A DNA stretch of 64,000 nt from assembly GCA_000827325.1 (NCBI GenBank), contig KN832913.1:1-64000 (forward strand). Direction: 5' to 3'. The stretch's first letter is position 1, and every line of letters begins with the position of its first letter. The stretch is from Oidiodendron maius Zn. Its lineage: Eukaryota; Ascomycota; Leotiomycetes; Myxotrichaceae. The notes beneath the pieces were generated by a model. The model made no database searches. It had not been told where the DNA came from and was given only the letters and a program-made list of their open reading frames with translations. The translations under genes were made by a program, and so were the position numbers. Positions 32,681 to 42,120 of the stretch are shown in pieces.

Positions 32681-34102
32681 ATGCACCACGAATCCAACTT
32701 AAAGATGAATAACGACATATCTAACGCACTCGCACTCATCGCCTCCATCTTTCAAGAGGAACGATCTCAGCTCTCCGAAACCCCAATTCTCTCACTCGCA
32801 ACCCCCTCGCAAGTCATCTCTCTCCGTCAATATGCCCTACCAGAAGGGCCTCAATCAATAGAATCTGTTATCCACGAAGCAACATCCATTTTCACCCACC
32901 GAGTGCAGATGAACCACCCCAGATTCTTTGGCTTCATTCCCGCCCCCACGCACCCTTTGTCCTGGATAGGAGAAATCCTCACTTCACTCTTCAACACGCA
33001 TGCAGGCTCCTGGTTTCAAAGTTCAGGACCTAGCGCCATCGAAGCTAGCCTCATTTCATTTTTGGCTGCAAAAACAGGCCTGCCGACGGATTCCGCGGGT
33101 GGGGTGTTTGTATCTGGAGGCAGTATGGCGAATTTAACCGCTCTGATGATGGCTAGGGATCAGATGCTAGAAAGTCAGGAGGAAAGGATGAGAGGTGTTG
33201 TTTATGTCTCTGACCAAACGCATTTATCTGTTGCGAAGGGATTGAGGGTTCTGGGGTTCATGGATAGCCAGATTAGGAAGGTCCCTACTGACTCAATGTA
33301 TCGTCTTGATGTAGACTTTTTGAGGGAAATGGTGCGAGCTGATCGTGCTGCCGCCTTGCTGCCTTTCATAGTCGTTGCGAGCTGTGGGACGACGAATACT
33401 GGGAGTGTCGATCCATTGTCAGCTATCGCGGATTTCGCCCAACAGGAGAAGATGTGGATGCATGTCGATGGCGCGTATGGTGCTAGTATTGTGCTATCAA
33501 ATTCCTACGGTCATCTAGCGGATGGGTTGGGAAGAGCAGACAGCATTTCGTGGGATGCGCATAAATGGCTCTTCCAGACCTACGCCTGTGGCATTGTTCT
33601 TGCACGCAACAAGAAGCATCTCTCGGATAGCTTCGCTACAGATGCCGAGTACGTGCGTGATGCAGTAACTGCGGATGAGACCCCTAACTTCTGGAATTTC
33701 GGCATGGAGCTCACTCGGCCTGCACGAGCGATGAAATTATGGTTCACGATGCGCGTTTTGGGCTCCAAGGCCCTTGGAAGGCTCATTGATCATGGATTTT
33801 CACTAGCAGAAAGAGCAGAAGTTGAGCTTCAACAGATGAGAGATTGGGAGATCCTGTCACCGGCCACCCTGGCCATTGTGGTGTTTCGCTATGCTCCGTT
33901 TGGGATGAATGAGAGGGAGCTTGATGAATTGAATATTACTATCTCGAGAAAACTACTGAAGGAGAATATTGCGGGGGTACTGACTACAAAATTGCAGGGT
34001 AAGACTGTGCTAAGAATTTGTGCCGTCAGTCCCGAGCTGAGTCTTGAGGACATGACAGAGGTCATTGCCAAAATCGACGAGACAGCGAGGTCCCTACTAT
34101 AG
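32681..34102 (+). CDS. PLP-dependent group II aromatic-L-amino-acid decarboxylase-like, 473 aa
   Basis: This is an intronless 473-residue frame of the usual family length. Landmarks in order are VQMNHPRFFGFIPAPTHPLS at about 76-94, GGSMANLTAL (phosphate-binding turn) at 146-155, SDQTHLSVAKG with the ring-stacking His 181, HVDGAYGAS with Asp 263 that pairs with the pyridine nitrogen, and SISWDAHKWLFQ with the PLP Schiff-base Lys 295. All key cofactor residues are present, so an active enzyme is likely. Group II decarboxylases of this branch act on Trp, Tyr, DOPA or related amino acids and release CO2 and the amine; the exact substrate cannot be read from sequence. There is no signal peptide, so it is cytosolic. 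A second in-frame Met at residue 9 could also be used. Its neighbours (secreted FAD oxidoreductase, RTA1-like protein, Zn2Cys6 factors) suggest a small amine pathway. Confidence 0.9.
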   Translation: MHHESNLKMNNDISNALALIASIFQEERSQLSETPILSLATPSQVISLRQYALPEGPQSIESVIHEATSIFTHRVQMNHPRFFGFIPAPTHPLSWIGEILTSLFNTHAGSWFQSSGPSAIEASLISFLAAKTGLPTDSAGGVFVSGGSMANLTALMMARDQMLESQEERMRGVVYVSDQTHLSVAKGLRVLGFMDSQIRKVPTDSMYRLDVDFLREMVRADRAAALLPFIVVASCGTTNTGSVDPLSAIADFAQQEKMWMHVDGAYGASIVLSNSYGHLADGLGRADSISWDAHKWLFQTYACGIVLARNKKHLSDSFATDAEYVRDAVTADETPNFWNFGMELTRPARAMKLWFTMRVLGSKALGRLIDHGFSLAERAEVELQQMRDWEILSPATLAIVVFRYAPFGMNERELDELNITISRKLLKENIAGVLTTKLQGKTVLRICAVSPELSLEDMTEVIAKIDETARSLL

Positions 34103-34104
34103 AG

Positions 34105-34780
34105 CTAAGACTACAATTATGGACATAAGGTATTGCTTAAGCTATTTCTAAGAGCTTTCAGGGACCGTCTTGTGGGAAGAAACTTGGGGCATTGAGAAAA
34201 GAGAACAAAGCTGGACACTGGGAGAAAGCATAATCTGGATTGATTTCACGGGAATGAACACCAATTCAGTGAGGAAACTTCCCTAAAGGGTTGTGATTAT
34301 GTCCAGAGGGATGATATGGCGCAAAATAATGTGAAGACCTGCCACTTTGACTAGGGTATTTCCCACAACTACTGGCTGAAGCATAACTACTGTGTCAAGA
34401 AACAGATGGCAAGCCCAACATCATGATCTACCTTCTCAGAATAAGTGAACAAGTTTTCGGTGTTTGCTTCCGAGCTATTACATCATTTGTGTCACTAGTT
34501 ACTCCGTATAGTACAGAATCATACTGATTTATTTTTTCTTTAAATTGTCTCTGGCACCTTCTCGACAACATCCTGAATCACGTTATACGAAACGGTCTAA
34601 CTTAGAGCTTAGACTGAAGCTGGTTTCGAATGTTACGTGAGACTAATCAACGTATTTCAAATATCTTCGAATCTCCCTCGCTGCTTCATATCGCATTTAA
34701 ACCCCCACAAGTCGAGCCAGACAACAGAGGTATAGAACTGCTGAGATCTACAACGGTCTAGGCTATTGAACCGGTCAACT
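34105..34780. other. Intergenic, no gene seen
   Basis: This is 3' region of the decarboxylase gene and spacer before the satellite. Composition is ordinary and no long frame or repeat was found. Confidence 0.5.
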
Positions 34781-36240
34781 ATGCCTTTTATTGCCATCAA
34801 GTACCTTATGGCTTTTCACCTATTATGTCTGGATCCTTGGCCACCCGGTCCTTCTAGCTTTTTCTAGACTACTATCAGGTACGCTATAGCGCACCCACAC
34901 TTTCTACTGTGCCTTTTATTGCCTCCACCATGTACGTTATGGGCGGATCTACCTTTCCTACTATACTGTTTACAGCCTTGCCTCAGGAATACTATGGTGA
35001 TACACTGCCCCTACTATACCTTTTAAAGCTCTCCCCTCAAGTACGTAATGGGGGACCCACCATTATAGCAACCCCTCAGGAGCATTAGAGCGAACTCACT
35101 CTTATTGACCTCTCTATACAAACACTGCGGTTGACATGTCCCTCTTTTAGCCTCTCCCTCACGAATGTTATGGTTGATCCACTACTATTTTAGCCCATGC
35201 AGACGGCCGCTCCCATCAGGAATGTTATACCTAACCCACCGCTCTAACTATACCTTTTATGGCTTTCCCCTAAGTACATTATGGCGAACCCACCCTCTCG
35301 GCGGCCACTCCCCTCAGGAACAGTATGACCCACTCCTCTTCTAGCCTCTACCATCGGAAAGTTTATGGCCAGATCCACCAGATTAGCTATACCTTTTGTG
35401 GCCTCTCCCTTCAGGTATATTAGGTCTACCGTTCGTACTATACCGTTCAAGGCTGCCCCACAGGAATGTTATAGCGGACCCACTATTCATACTATACCTT
35501 TTACGGCTCTCCCCTCAGGTACGTTATAGGCAGACACACCCCTATCAGTATGCTTCTGTCGCCCTCAGGAACATTATAGTCGGAACCAATTCTGTCCGCA
35601 TCTTCTCCCCTCAGGAACAGTATGGTCGGACCCACTTTTGTCTGCATCTTATCCCTCAGGAACATTATGGTCGGACCCACTTCTGTCTGCATCTTCTCCC
35701 CTCAGGAACATTATAGTCGGACCCACTCCAATCAGCAGCCTCTCCCTTCAGGAAACATTATGGCAGACGCACTCCAGTCAGCAGCCTCCCCCCTCAGGAA
35801 CATTATGGTACAGCCACCCCTGTCGGTAGCCACTCCACGCTTGAATGATATGGTTGATGTAACCCTCTTTAGCTTCTCCCTCACGAACGCTATACCGACC
35901 TAGTACTATTTTCAACCCCTGACAGCGACTGCTCCCCCAGGAATGTTATGGCGATCTACCGGCGCTGCTATCCCTTGTATGGCTCCCCTTATATACCGTA
36001 TAGTGATCTACTAGCTCTACTATACCCTTTATAGCCCTCCCCCAAGGAACATTATAGCGAACCCACCCCCCTTGCTGGCCCTTCTCTCAGGAATGTTAGA
36101 TTTAACTCCCTCCCCAGGAATAGTATAGTCAACCCACCCCTCCTCTAGTCTCGACCACCGGGAAGCTTATGGCAAGACCTATCGAACCCGCTATTCTTTT
36201 TGCAGCCTCTACCACCGGGATTATTAAGGCCTTAAGCGTG
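34780..36240 (+). repeat. Degenerate ~60-bp satellite, about 20-25 units
   Basis: Units carry the consensus CTCCCCTCAGGAACATTATG, then GTCGGACCCACTC and a variable TCTGCATCT- or TAGCC-containing tail. Spacing is about 55-70 bp. The best-conserved units are at about 35,590-35,830, where three successive units differ by only a few bases. Units toward both ends are strongly diverged. The open frames crossing this stretch are products of the repeat and are not genes. Confidence 0.8.
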
Positions 36241-36600
36241 ACCCACCAACCTCCTGTATATTCTATCCTCTACCATCAAAAACTTTATAGTATACTTCCA
36301 CCGTCCGATAGTATACATCATCTCGAAATAAGGACAATCCTAGGCTTGACGACAGTCGGAATACAACCATTAGCTAGTACAAAGAATTTCAAGGCTTGTA
36401 TTTCGATAGGGTAGTCTATAAGATTTAGGAGAAATTATCTTCTTAAAGCGTAAAATATTAAGATTTATGTACAAATCAATAAAATATATAAGTCTGAAGT
36501 GATAACCTAAGACTTAATTCTAAAACCGGAAGTCTTTCGTTATTAGTTAACAGGAGATTTCATAGCTATAACGGATCCGCAGGATCAGCCTCCTTAGAGA
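36241..36600. other. AT-rich spacer
   Basis: Short AT-biased sequence between the satellite and the possible acyl-CoA dehydrogenase fragment. No feature recognised. Confidence 0.4.
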
Positions 36601-36609
36601 TACAGCAAG

Positions 36610-36699
36610 ATCTCGAAGTCTCACGTGCGATTTGTTATAAGAGGAGTTCTGGCCACGAGAGTACCATACTGGTTCTATGAAAGGAACAATTGAATCCAT
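36610..36699 (-). pseudogene. Possible acyl-CoA dehydrogenase N-terminal fragment
   Basis: The minus strand from ATG 36699 reads MDSIVPFIEPVWYSRGQNSS, then YNKSHVRLRDL, and then loses sense. Fungal acyl-CoA dehydrogenases often begin 'IPFAEPPW..G..SPYY..SH..L', which is the basis of the call. Only about 30 residues resemble the family. No FAD-binding or catalytic segment follows. Its position next to another acyl-CoA-metabolism gene makes a broken beta-oxidation gene plausible. The resemblance is short and may be chance. Confidence 0.3.
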
Positions 36700-37240
36700 T
36701 TTCACAAAAGTAGGCTGAAAACTCGTCGCGTGTGTCGGCGATGAGGCTGGTGTCAGTTGCGTCAAAATTCAGGGCCTAAGAGTGGCCTTGTATGCCGGTC
36801 GGATTTCCACTTGGTCACGTCGGGCATTTGCAAATAGCACAATGCAGTCTTGGACGCCCATGATGTTTTGACAAAATGTTGTGAGCTAGCAACATCACGG
36901 AAACGGCCCGTGTCGAAGCCTTACCGAGGTTTGTTCTCCGTCAATGCAAATCCATGCCTGCAACCAGTTAACTCGCCCATTCCACGAGCAGGACGGCAAT
37001 TCCACATTCTCTGGAACCCCAGCCATAAGAAAATTTTGCCCATGCAGCACATTAAAACGAACAGCGATGGTATGGGCTACAATATTGTCGTTTTGCTATT
37101 GTTGGTAGACTCGAGGGGCCCATGAGACCAAGGCGCTACCCATGTCTAGGAATTAAAGGCCATGCCCACCAACTATTTAAACGGAATAGATCTTTCTCAT
37201 GAGCTCATTTTACGTGTAATAATAATGTAGCTTTTTATGT
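36700..37240. other. Intergenic, no gene supported
   Basis: A 91-codon plus frame (36,850-37,125) is open but has no family resemblance. This stretch is the 3' side of the HMG-CoA-lyase/crotonase gene on the minus strand. Confidence 0.4.
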
Positions 37241-37244
37241 GATT

Positions 37245-38528
37245 TTATAACTTTGCTTCAGCATGAAGTGACGTTTCTATAGCCAAGTTTGCCCAGTCGA
37301 TGGTTTTCCTCCCACGTCGAAACTCCTTAAGTGCATACTCAGACTCAGAGCCTCTTGCCATCATTTGGTGAAAAGCCCATTCGATGGTTTCATTCTGATT
37401 CTGTCCTCCCGCATTGGTCCATGCAGCCGATATCAATTTCTTGCATAAAGATGATGCTCTTGGTGCTGCGAATCGCAAATCGTCCAGCAGTTTATTCAAC
37501 TCGACATCAAGTGCTGCTCTATCTGTGACAATATGGTGAATAGCATGGATTTCTGCTAATTCACGTGACCCTACTATACTTGCCGTCAACATAGCGGTAC
37601 GCGCAAATGCGATGCCCCATTCACGAATGACGTATTTTGAGATGATTGCAGGACACAATCCAAGTTGAACCTCGCTGAGTTTGAAAGTAGTGTCAGCCGT
37701 GACGAGGCGAATATCGCAGACAAATACAAGCCCTACACCTCCTCCAAAGCAAGGCCCATTGACTAGAGCGATGGTAGTTTTGGAGCAGGAATCAATGGTG
37801 TTGAAAAGCTCTTTCAAACCAGCGAATTGCTGCTCTGGAGTTCCTGTATTCTTGAGATCCATTCCGGTGCAAAAATATCTTCCTTCAGCGCTAAGAATAA
37901 TATGCAAAATCCTCTCATCGTCCGAGAATCGCCTGAAGAGTCGTATGAGAGCATGGATCGTGGATGTTGTCAGAGCATTTCCTTTCTTAGGTGTCGTCAG
38001 GCAAATATTAATACTTGCGCCACTTCTCAACACCCGCAAATCCTCACCAGATTCCAATACGCTCCAAGTTCTATTTAAAGGCTTAGGATGAGCGCCAGTT
38101 TGTGTGACTCCGACAGTTTTGGCACTAATGGCACGGCCTGCACGGCTTTCATTCGAGATTTGGAGCTGCCTAGAAATCCACTCCCCGGTTGCAACTAGTA
38201 AATCCAGATCGACCCCAGTGGAGACTCCCATTTTTTCGAGAGTATAAACAAGATCTTCGGTGGACAGATTTCCCTTTGCACCTTGCGCGAACGGACATCC
38301 TCCGAGTCCAGCAACACTACTATCGAATGTGCGAATCCCGAGTTCGTATGCTTTGACCACGTTTGCGACAGCCTGACCGTAAGTGTCGTGGAAGTGTCCG
38401 GCAGGACGATCCGCTGGAATTACCGCTCTGCGGCGCCTTGCATTTGACTTCCCTGCCACCGCGTAGCTCCAGAGAGTATATCTATGCTGATTTCCCAAAC
38501 GTAGAGCCAGCACCACAACAAGCCGCAT
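37245..38528 (-). CDS. Truncated HMG-CoA lyase fused to enoyl-CoA hydratase, 427 aa, PTS1
   Basis: This is one open frame without introns. Residues about 36-134 are the C-terminal third of 3-hydroxymethylglutaryl-CoA lyase: AGHFHDTYGQ with metal ligands His 45 and His 47, SSVAGLGGCPFAQGAKGN with the active-site-loop Cys 78, and the usual end ISNESRAGRA. The N-terminal two thirds of the lyase barrel, including its catalytic Arg-Asp motif, are absent and replaced by about 35 unrelated residues. Residues about 160-427 are a complete crotonase-fold enoyl-CoA hydratase/isomerase: FCTGMDLKN and GPCFGGGVGLVFVCDIRL form the oxyanion hole, followed by KLSEVQLGLCPAIIS. The last three residues are AKL, a peroxisomal PTS1 signal. 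A hydratase and HMG-CoA lyase act consecutively in leucine breakdown, so the ancestral fusion makes sense. The lyase half here is probably inactive; the hydratase half may work. Confidence 0.8.
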   Translation of the reverse strand: MRLVVVLALRLGNQHRYTLWSYAVAGKSNARRRRAVIPADRPAGHFHDTYGQAVANVVKAYELGIRTFDSSVAGLGGCPFAQGAKGNLSTEDLVYTLEKMGVSTGVDLDLLVATGEWISRQLQISNESRAGRAISAKTVGVTQTGAHPKPLNRTWSVLESGEDLRVLRSGASINICLTTPKKGNALTTSTIHALIRLFRRFSDDERILHIILSAEGRYFCTGMDLKNTGTPEQQFAGLKELFNTIDSCSKTTIALVNGPCFGGGVGLVFVCDIRLVTADTTFKLSEVQLGLCPAIISKYVIREWGIAFARTAMLTASIVGSRELAEIHAIHHIVTDRAALDVELNKLLDDLRFAAPRASSLCKKLISAAWTNAGGQNQNETIEWAFHQMMARGSESEYALKEFRRGRKTIDWANLAIETSLHAEAKL

Positions 38529-38780
38529 TCGACCCTTAATATATACTTGCCATGTCAGACGTTAAACCTATCTTGCACCTGACAGTTTGTCTCTTCAAGG
38601 AAGACCGTTCTACAATCTGTGATGGTATTATAACAGCCCTTAAAGGCTTCTAGATTGGTCGCAGGACCTCGGTCACCATGGAACAATCTAACAGCCACAA
38701 GATTGACTCTTTTCAAGGAACTATAAACCCACAGGCAATTCTGCCTTCTTGCAGTTAAAAATACCTTCTAACTCCTCCAG
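38529..38780. other. Divergent upstream region
   Basis: About 250 bp separates the crotonase chimera from the next gene on the plus strand. I looked here on the minus strand for the missing HMG-CoA lyase N-terminus and did not find it. Confidence 0.45.
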
Positions 38781-39168
38781 ATACATATTCATGTCATGTT
38801 CAAATACAATAGAGACCCTAGGTATGGTTCAACGTTAATAGGTGACCCTCTCATCTTCAACACTGCGAGTCGGGATATAACAAGACAAAACGGCAACCCC
38901 TTTAAACACAGCTACAAGGACGATATAAAGGACTTGGCAGCAGAATTAACGCATGTCGGAGAGTCACGCAAAAGATCAGTAGAAGTCCGAGACCCTTTAG
39001 TATTCTTAGGCCCATCAACGCCAGCAACGCTGTAAGATTTGAACCTTCTAATATATAATAATACTGACTGTAAGCTATAGCCAGGTTCGAATGTTCTCCA
39101 ATAGTTTCAAGTGGTTAGCAGATATAGATACAGTTCGGTTACATATTGTCTTCCTCTATAAACAATAG
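38781..39168 (+). CDS. Unknown small protein family, copy 1 (5' end uncertain)
   Basis: A coding exon runs to 39031 and joins across a 49-bp intron (GTAAGA donor, CTATAG acceptor) to 39081-39168. The protein contains RYGSTLIGDPLIFNTASRDI, DIKDLAAELTHVGES and PSTPATL, then LQVRMFSNSFKWLADIDTV. It aligns with copy 2 at 41,432-42,120, including the same intron phase and the same 236-nt distance from the Met 38796 position to the donor. The first exon is not certain: the frame continues upstream of Met 38796 as IHIHV to a CCTCCAG acceptor at 38780, and no confident exon 1 was found. Function is unknown and no motif is recognised. It is C-terminally shorter than copy 2. Confidence 0.5.
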
Positions 39169-39760
39169 AAGTATCTCCCACACGGACCTGGTCGGCAGAA
39201 TACATCGAATTTAATCCGCTCTATATCTACAGTATAGATGGAAGGGACACAAAGTGATGTCTTACATAAGAATATCTGAAATTTAATAACCTTCTTATAG
39301 TAGAGTATCTAGACATATCCCATTACTTTTAGAGCCTCTTTCACATTAGGGTTAATATAGTAAAACAGCCTATTATTGGCGGTACATTAGCTACGTGGAA
39401 TATGCTTAGTATAAAATAGGCCGCTCGATCCTAGACTATAGCCGATGGAGCCGAGCGAGGCGGAGCGCCCTTCTCCCTTTACTCCAATAATCAGTCACTA
39501 GGAAAGAGAAATGCTTGATACTTCAGGAGTGAGTCAGAGCAAATAGCCTAGAGAAACTAGCCTCAGGTCTATTGACGGGCTATATCCATCTGGTATAGTT
39601 ACATAGTAATACAGTTACCCTGGTTCACACTACATAGACAAGGCACCATACCTACAGCATCCAGGACCCCTAGAGCCAAAAATAAAGTTCCTTATAATCG
39701 TACAGATCGCCCGCTGTTACATTCCGACAAAGAGGTACTAACGCTCATATAATGTCCCAA
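39169..39760. other. Intergenic, no gene seen
   Basis: Ordinary composition with no long frame. A GC-richer patch at about 39,430-39,480 has no recognisable content. Confidence 0.4.
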
Positions 39761-39765
39761 AAATC

Positions 39766-40347
39766 ATGGTCGCCATAACATTCCGCCACTTCAAAAGCCT
39801 CTGGCTTCAGCAGTCAGATAGAGCGACAGTCAAGGGCTATGAAAATTTTCGTTTCCATTACACTATCTTCCAATTTACAGATAGGAAGTCAAAGATTTTT
39901 GGTTATTCCTACACAGTAGAGCCAATTTCTGTACATAATTTAATCGACGCTGGGTTTAAGGACCTTTATTCGGAGATGTTAGGAATACCGTGCTGTTATA
40001 GACAGAAGAGTATATGGAAGGCAACGGCAATCACCTCCGAATCTAATCAAATCGAAGTTTTTATATGAGTTAGATGTTTTTTTGGATAAGTATATAGCAA
40101 TAAAGTTAACAACAGCATAATAGTTATAGAAATTATTGATGTACTAAATAGCAATCAGCACAAACGTCTCGAGGCCATAAAGGAGAGGCTTGTGGATTAC
40201 AAGTCTTTAATCCAGCAGCCTCTAACACCTAACACGCCAATACAAGTTAAGGGTTATAATCATTTCTGTCAAGTTTTCAGACAATACTGGAGAGAAGATG
40301 ATTTGGATTTGGAGGTTGGGCCTCCTCATAAAGTGGAAGGTGTGTAG
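39766..40347 (+). CDS. Hypothetical protein, possibly two exons
   Basis: The ATG at 39766 opens 100 codons with dense aromatic content (MVAITFRHFKSLWLQQSD; FRFHYTIFQFTDRKSKIF). A second frame from about 40,130 to TAG 40347 is also coding-like: IEIIDVLNSNQHKRLEAIKE and VKGYNHFCQVFRQYWREDD. A short intron in between, with an acceptor near CATAATAG, would join them, but no consensus donor lies before the TGA at 40066, so the gene may be broken. No family is recognised. It lies inside the 38.8-42.5 kb block in which other parts are duplicated. Confidence 0.4.
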
Positions 40348-40364
40348 AGAGAGCAGCTATCGCG

Positions 40365-40763
40365 ATGGGGTTTGGCTGCAACACGATGAGCTCTCTTAGT
40401 CACTCGATCAAACTTTGGCGTATCAATACAAAGTCGCAATTTGTTCCTCTTGTTGCTGCCTTACTTGTGATTGAAATTTTTAGGTCTATTGATACTCTGT
40501 TTATTCCATACAGAGAAGTCCAAAGGCCAGAACCACTTGAGCCGTGTGATGGTCAACCCTTGATCTTACTTCTTGAGAATGTTGCTACGGCTATACTATT
40601 GAATTCTTTTAGTTCAGATAGTCGTCATATCCCACGTGTCCTTATGCGGGCTCCTTTCCAAGATCTAAATACTAGGGGGAAGGAGGGAGAGAAGGAGGGT
40701 GAGATGAAGGAGGAAATGACCACCTTGGTCGGAACATGGAAAGGCAGAGATGCAGTGCGATAG
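40365..40763 (+). CDS. Hypothetical protein, 132 aa
   Basis: The ATG at 40365 opens 132 codons ending at TAG 40761-40763. A hydrophobic stretch (FVPLVAALLVIEIFRSI) could be one membrane helix or a buried helix. The C-terminal part is charged (KEGEKEGEMKEEMTTLVGTW). The 3' end (ACATGGAAAGGC.GAGATGCA) and the following ~130 bp recur in diverged form at 42,305-42,470, so this gene's tail belongs to the local duplication. No family is recognised. Confidence 0.4.
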   Translation: MGFGCNTMSSLSHSIKLWRINTKSQFVPLVAALLVIEIFRSIDTLFIPYREVQRPEPLEPCDGQPLILLLENVATAILLNSFSSDSRHIPRVLMRAPFQDLNTRGKEGEKEGEMKEEMTTLVGTWKGRDAVR

Positions 40764-41431
40764 ACTCTCTGGCTAAGGAATAATTTCTAGTGCTTCCCGC
40801 CCCCCTTACACAATCATGCACATGCACCACTGTCCCCGGTAGTCACAATACAATACCAAAAAGGCAAGTGTTTCGGATTTGCAGGTCCTAGTATCAACAT
40901 AGTCGCAATTGCCAACTATAGTCTGAAATTTGATGGTATTTTGTGTCGAACGAGGAAGTCCTGGAGGTAGGTGGTACTATTTACTCAGCTATGCTAACGG
41001 TCGAAAGAGCACCCGAATCCTTATGGTCCTCCTCCACCTTACTCAGAAGAAGAATGACTCGGAAGTGTGTCCTAGATACTATAATTTTTGCTACAGGCTT
41101 CGAGGCTAGGACGGCGTCACCGCAGTTATTTTTCTCTCCGACTTTATATGCTAGATACTCACTATCTCCGAGGTGCCTCTATAATTACTGCTACTCAGCC
41201 GTATGTTGGATCTTTTTTATTCTGGCAGGTTCTATTTGCAAAATAGCAGCCACACGGACCGGAAGGCTCCGACCTTGCTTGACGTGACAACAAGTGACTC
41301 TCTCTACAGTATTAATTAACCTATCTCCTCGTACCCCGCCGTCTGATCGCTGAGCGATGCAATTGAAGCACGCGAATCAACCAAAGACATTATCATATAG
41401 ACCGGCCAACAAATAAGGTAGCTCCCATTCA
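40764..41431. other. Intergenic; possible monooxygenase fragment only
   Basis: A short plus-strand string VLDTIIFATGFEA (about 41,060-41,105) resembles the ATG[FY] fingerprint of FMO/Baeyer-Villiger monooxygenases. Nothing around it supports such a gene. Otherwise no feature is seen. Confidence 0.3.
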
Positions 41432-42120
41432 ATGCTCTCTAAATATCATCTGATATCTATTCAGTTTCCTACAGGGATGATTGAACTGGGCGATTGGTTG
41501 GGGAGTGATGTGCCTATGGCAAATAACGCAGTTGACAAAAGGGCAACTGAAGAAAATAGCCTTATTACAGACCAGAATGGCAGGGTAAGGCTCTATTGAC
41601 GCCTTTAGATATTTTCTAACTTTAGTATAGCTTATCAGAATCCATGTCTTGATTATAATCGGCCTGAAACGTACCAAGTGGGGTTCAACTTTAGGGAAAC
41701 AAGTTTTCTTCAATACGAAGAGTAAAAACATAATGTTTCATGATAGCTTGCCCCTTATACACCCAAGTTTGGCAGCAATACAAGCCCTCGCAGCAAAATT
41801 GACATATCTTGGAGAAATTCAAGAAATTACAGTATCAGTCAATAATCCAACCCAGTTCTCCTTTCCCTACAAGCCGGCAACTCTGTAAGTTTTGGTGGCT
41901 TAATACTGACAGTCCTTACATTAATATTTAATTTAGTAAAGTACGAATAGTCTCTGATAGCTTTACAGTATTAGGCGACGAATTTAGGACATTGGAAAGG
42001 CTTGGGCAGAGTTACAAACAGTATCAAACCTGTCCACCAGAAAAAAGAGTTCTATATATAGCAGCTTATAGGGATGAATGTTTCAGGTTTATGGGAGAAT
42101 ATACAGGCCAGGAGAACTAA
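41432..42120 (+). CDS. Unknown small protein family, copy 2, 196 aa
   Basis: Exons 41432-41584, 41631-41884 and 41937-42120 join in frame to 196 residues. Introns are 46 bp (donor GTAAGG, acceptor AGTATAG) and 52 bp (donor GTAAGT, acceptor TTTAG). N-terminal exon: MLSKYHLISIQFPTGMIELG. Middle: GSTLGKQVFFNTKSKNIM, LAAKLTYLGEI and YKPATL. The last exon, KVRIVSDSFTVLGDEFRTLE to GEYTGQEN, is fully open. It aligns with copy 1 at 38,781-39,168 across the second intron. There is no signal peptide, membrane helix or known domain. Conserved intron position and open exons argue that it is or recently was a real gene. Confidence 0.55.

Noticed and set aside
35396-35903. Overlapping Ser/Pro/His-rich frames in the 34.8-36.2 kb satellite
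   Set aside because: They arise from the satellite unit in several frames with no consistent start or domain.
38529-38780. Missing N-terminus of HMG-CoA lyase upstream of the chimera
   Set aside because: No lyase-like segment was found in any minus frame before the neighbouring gene.
40943-41287. Open frame with a Baeyer-Villiger-like string VLDTIIFATGFEA
   Set aside because: It starts at GTG, has no Rossmann motif or other family landmark, and the string is too short to support a monooxygenase.
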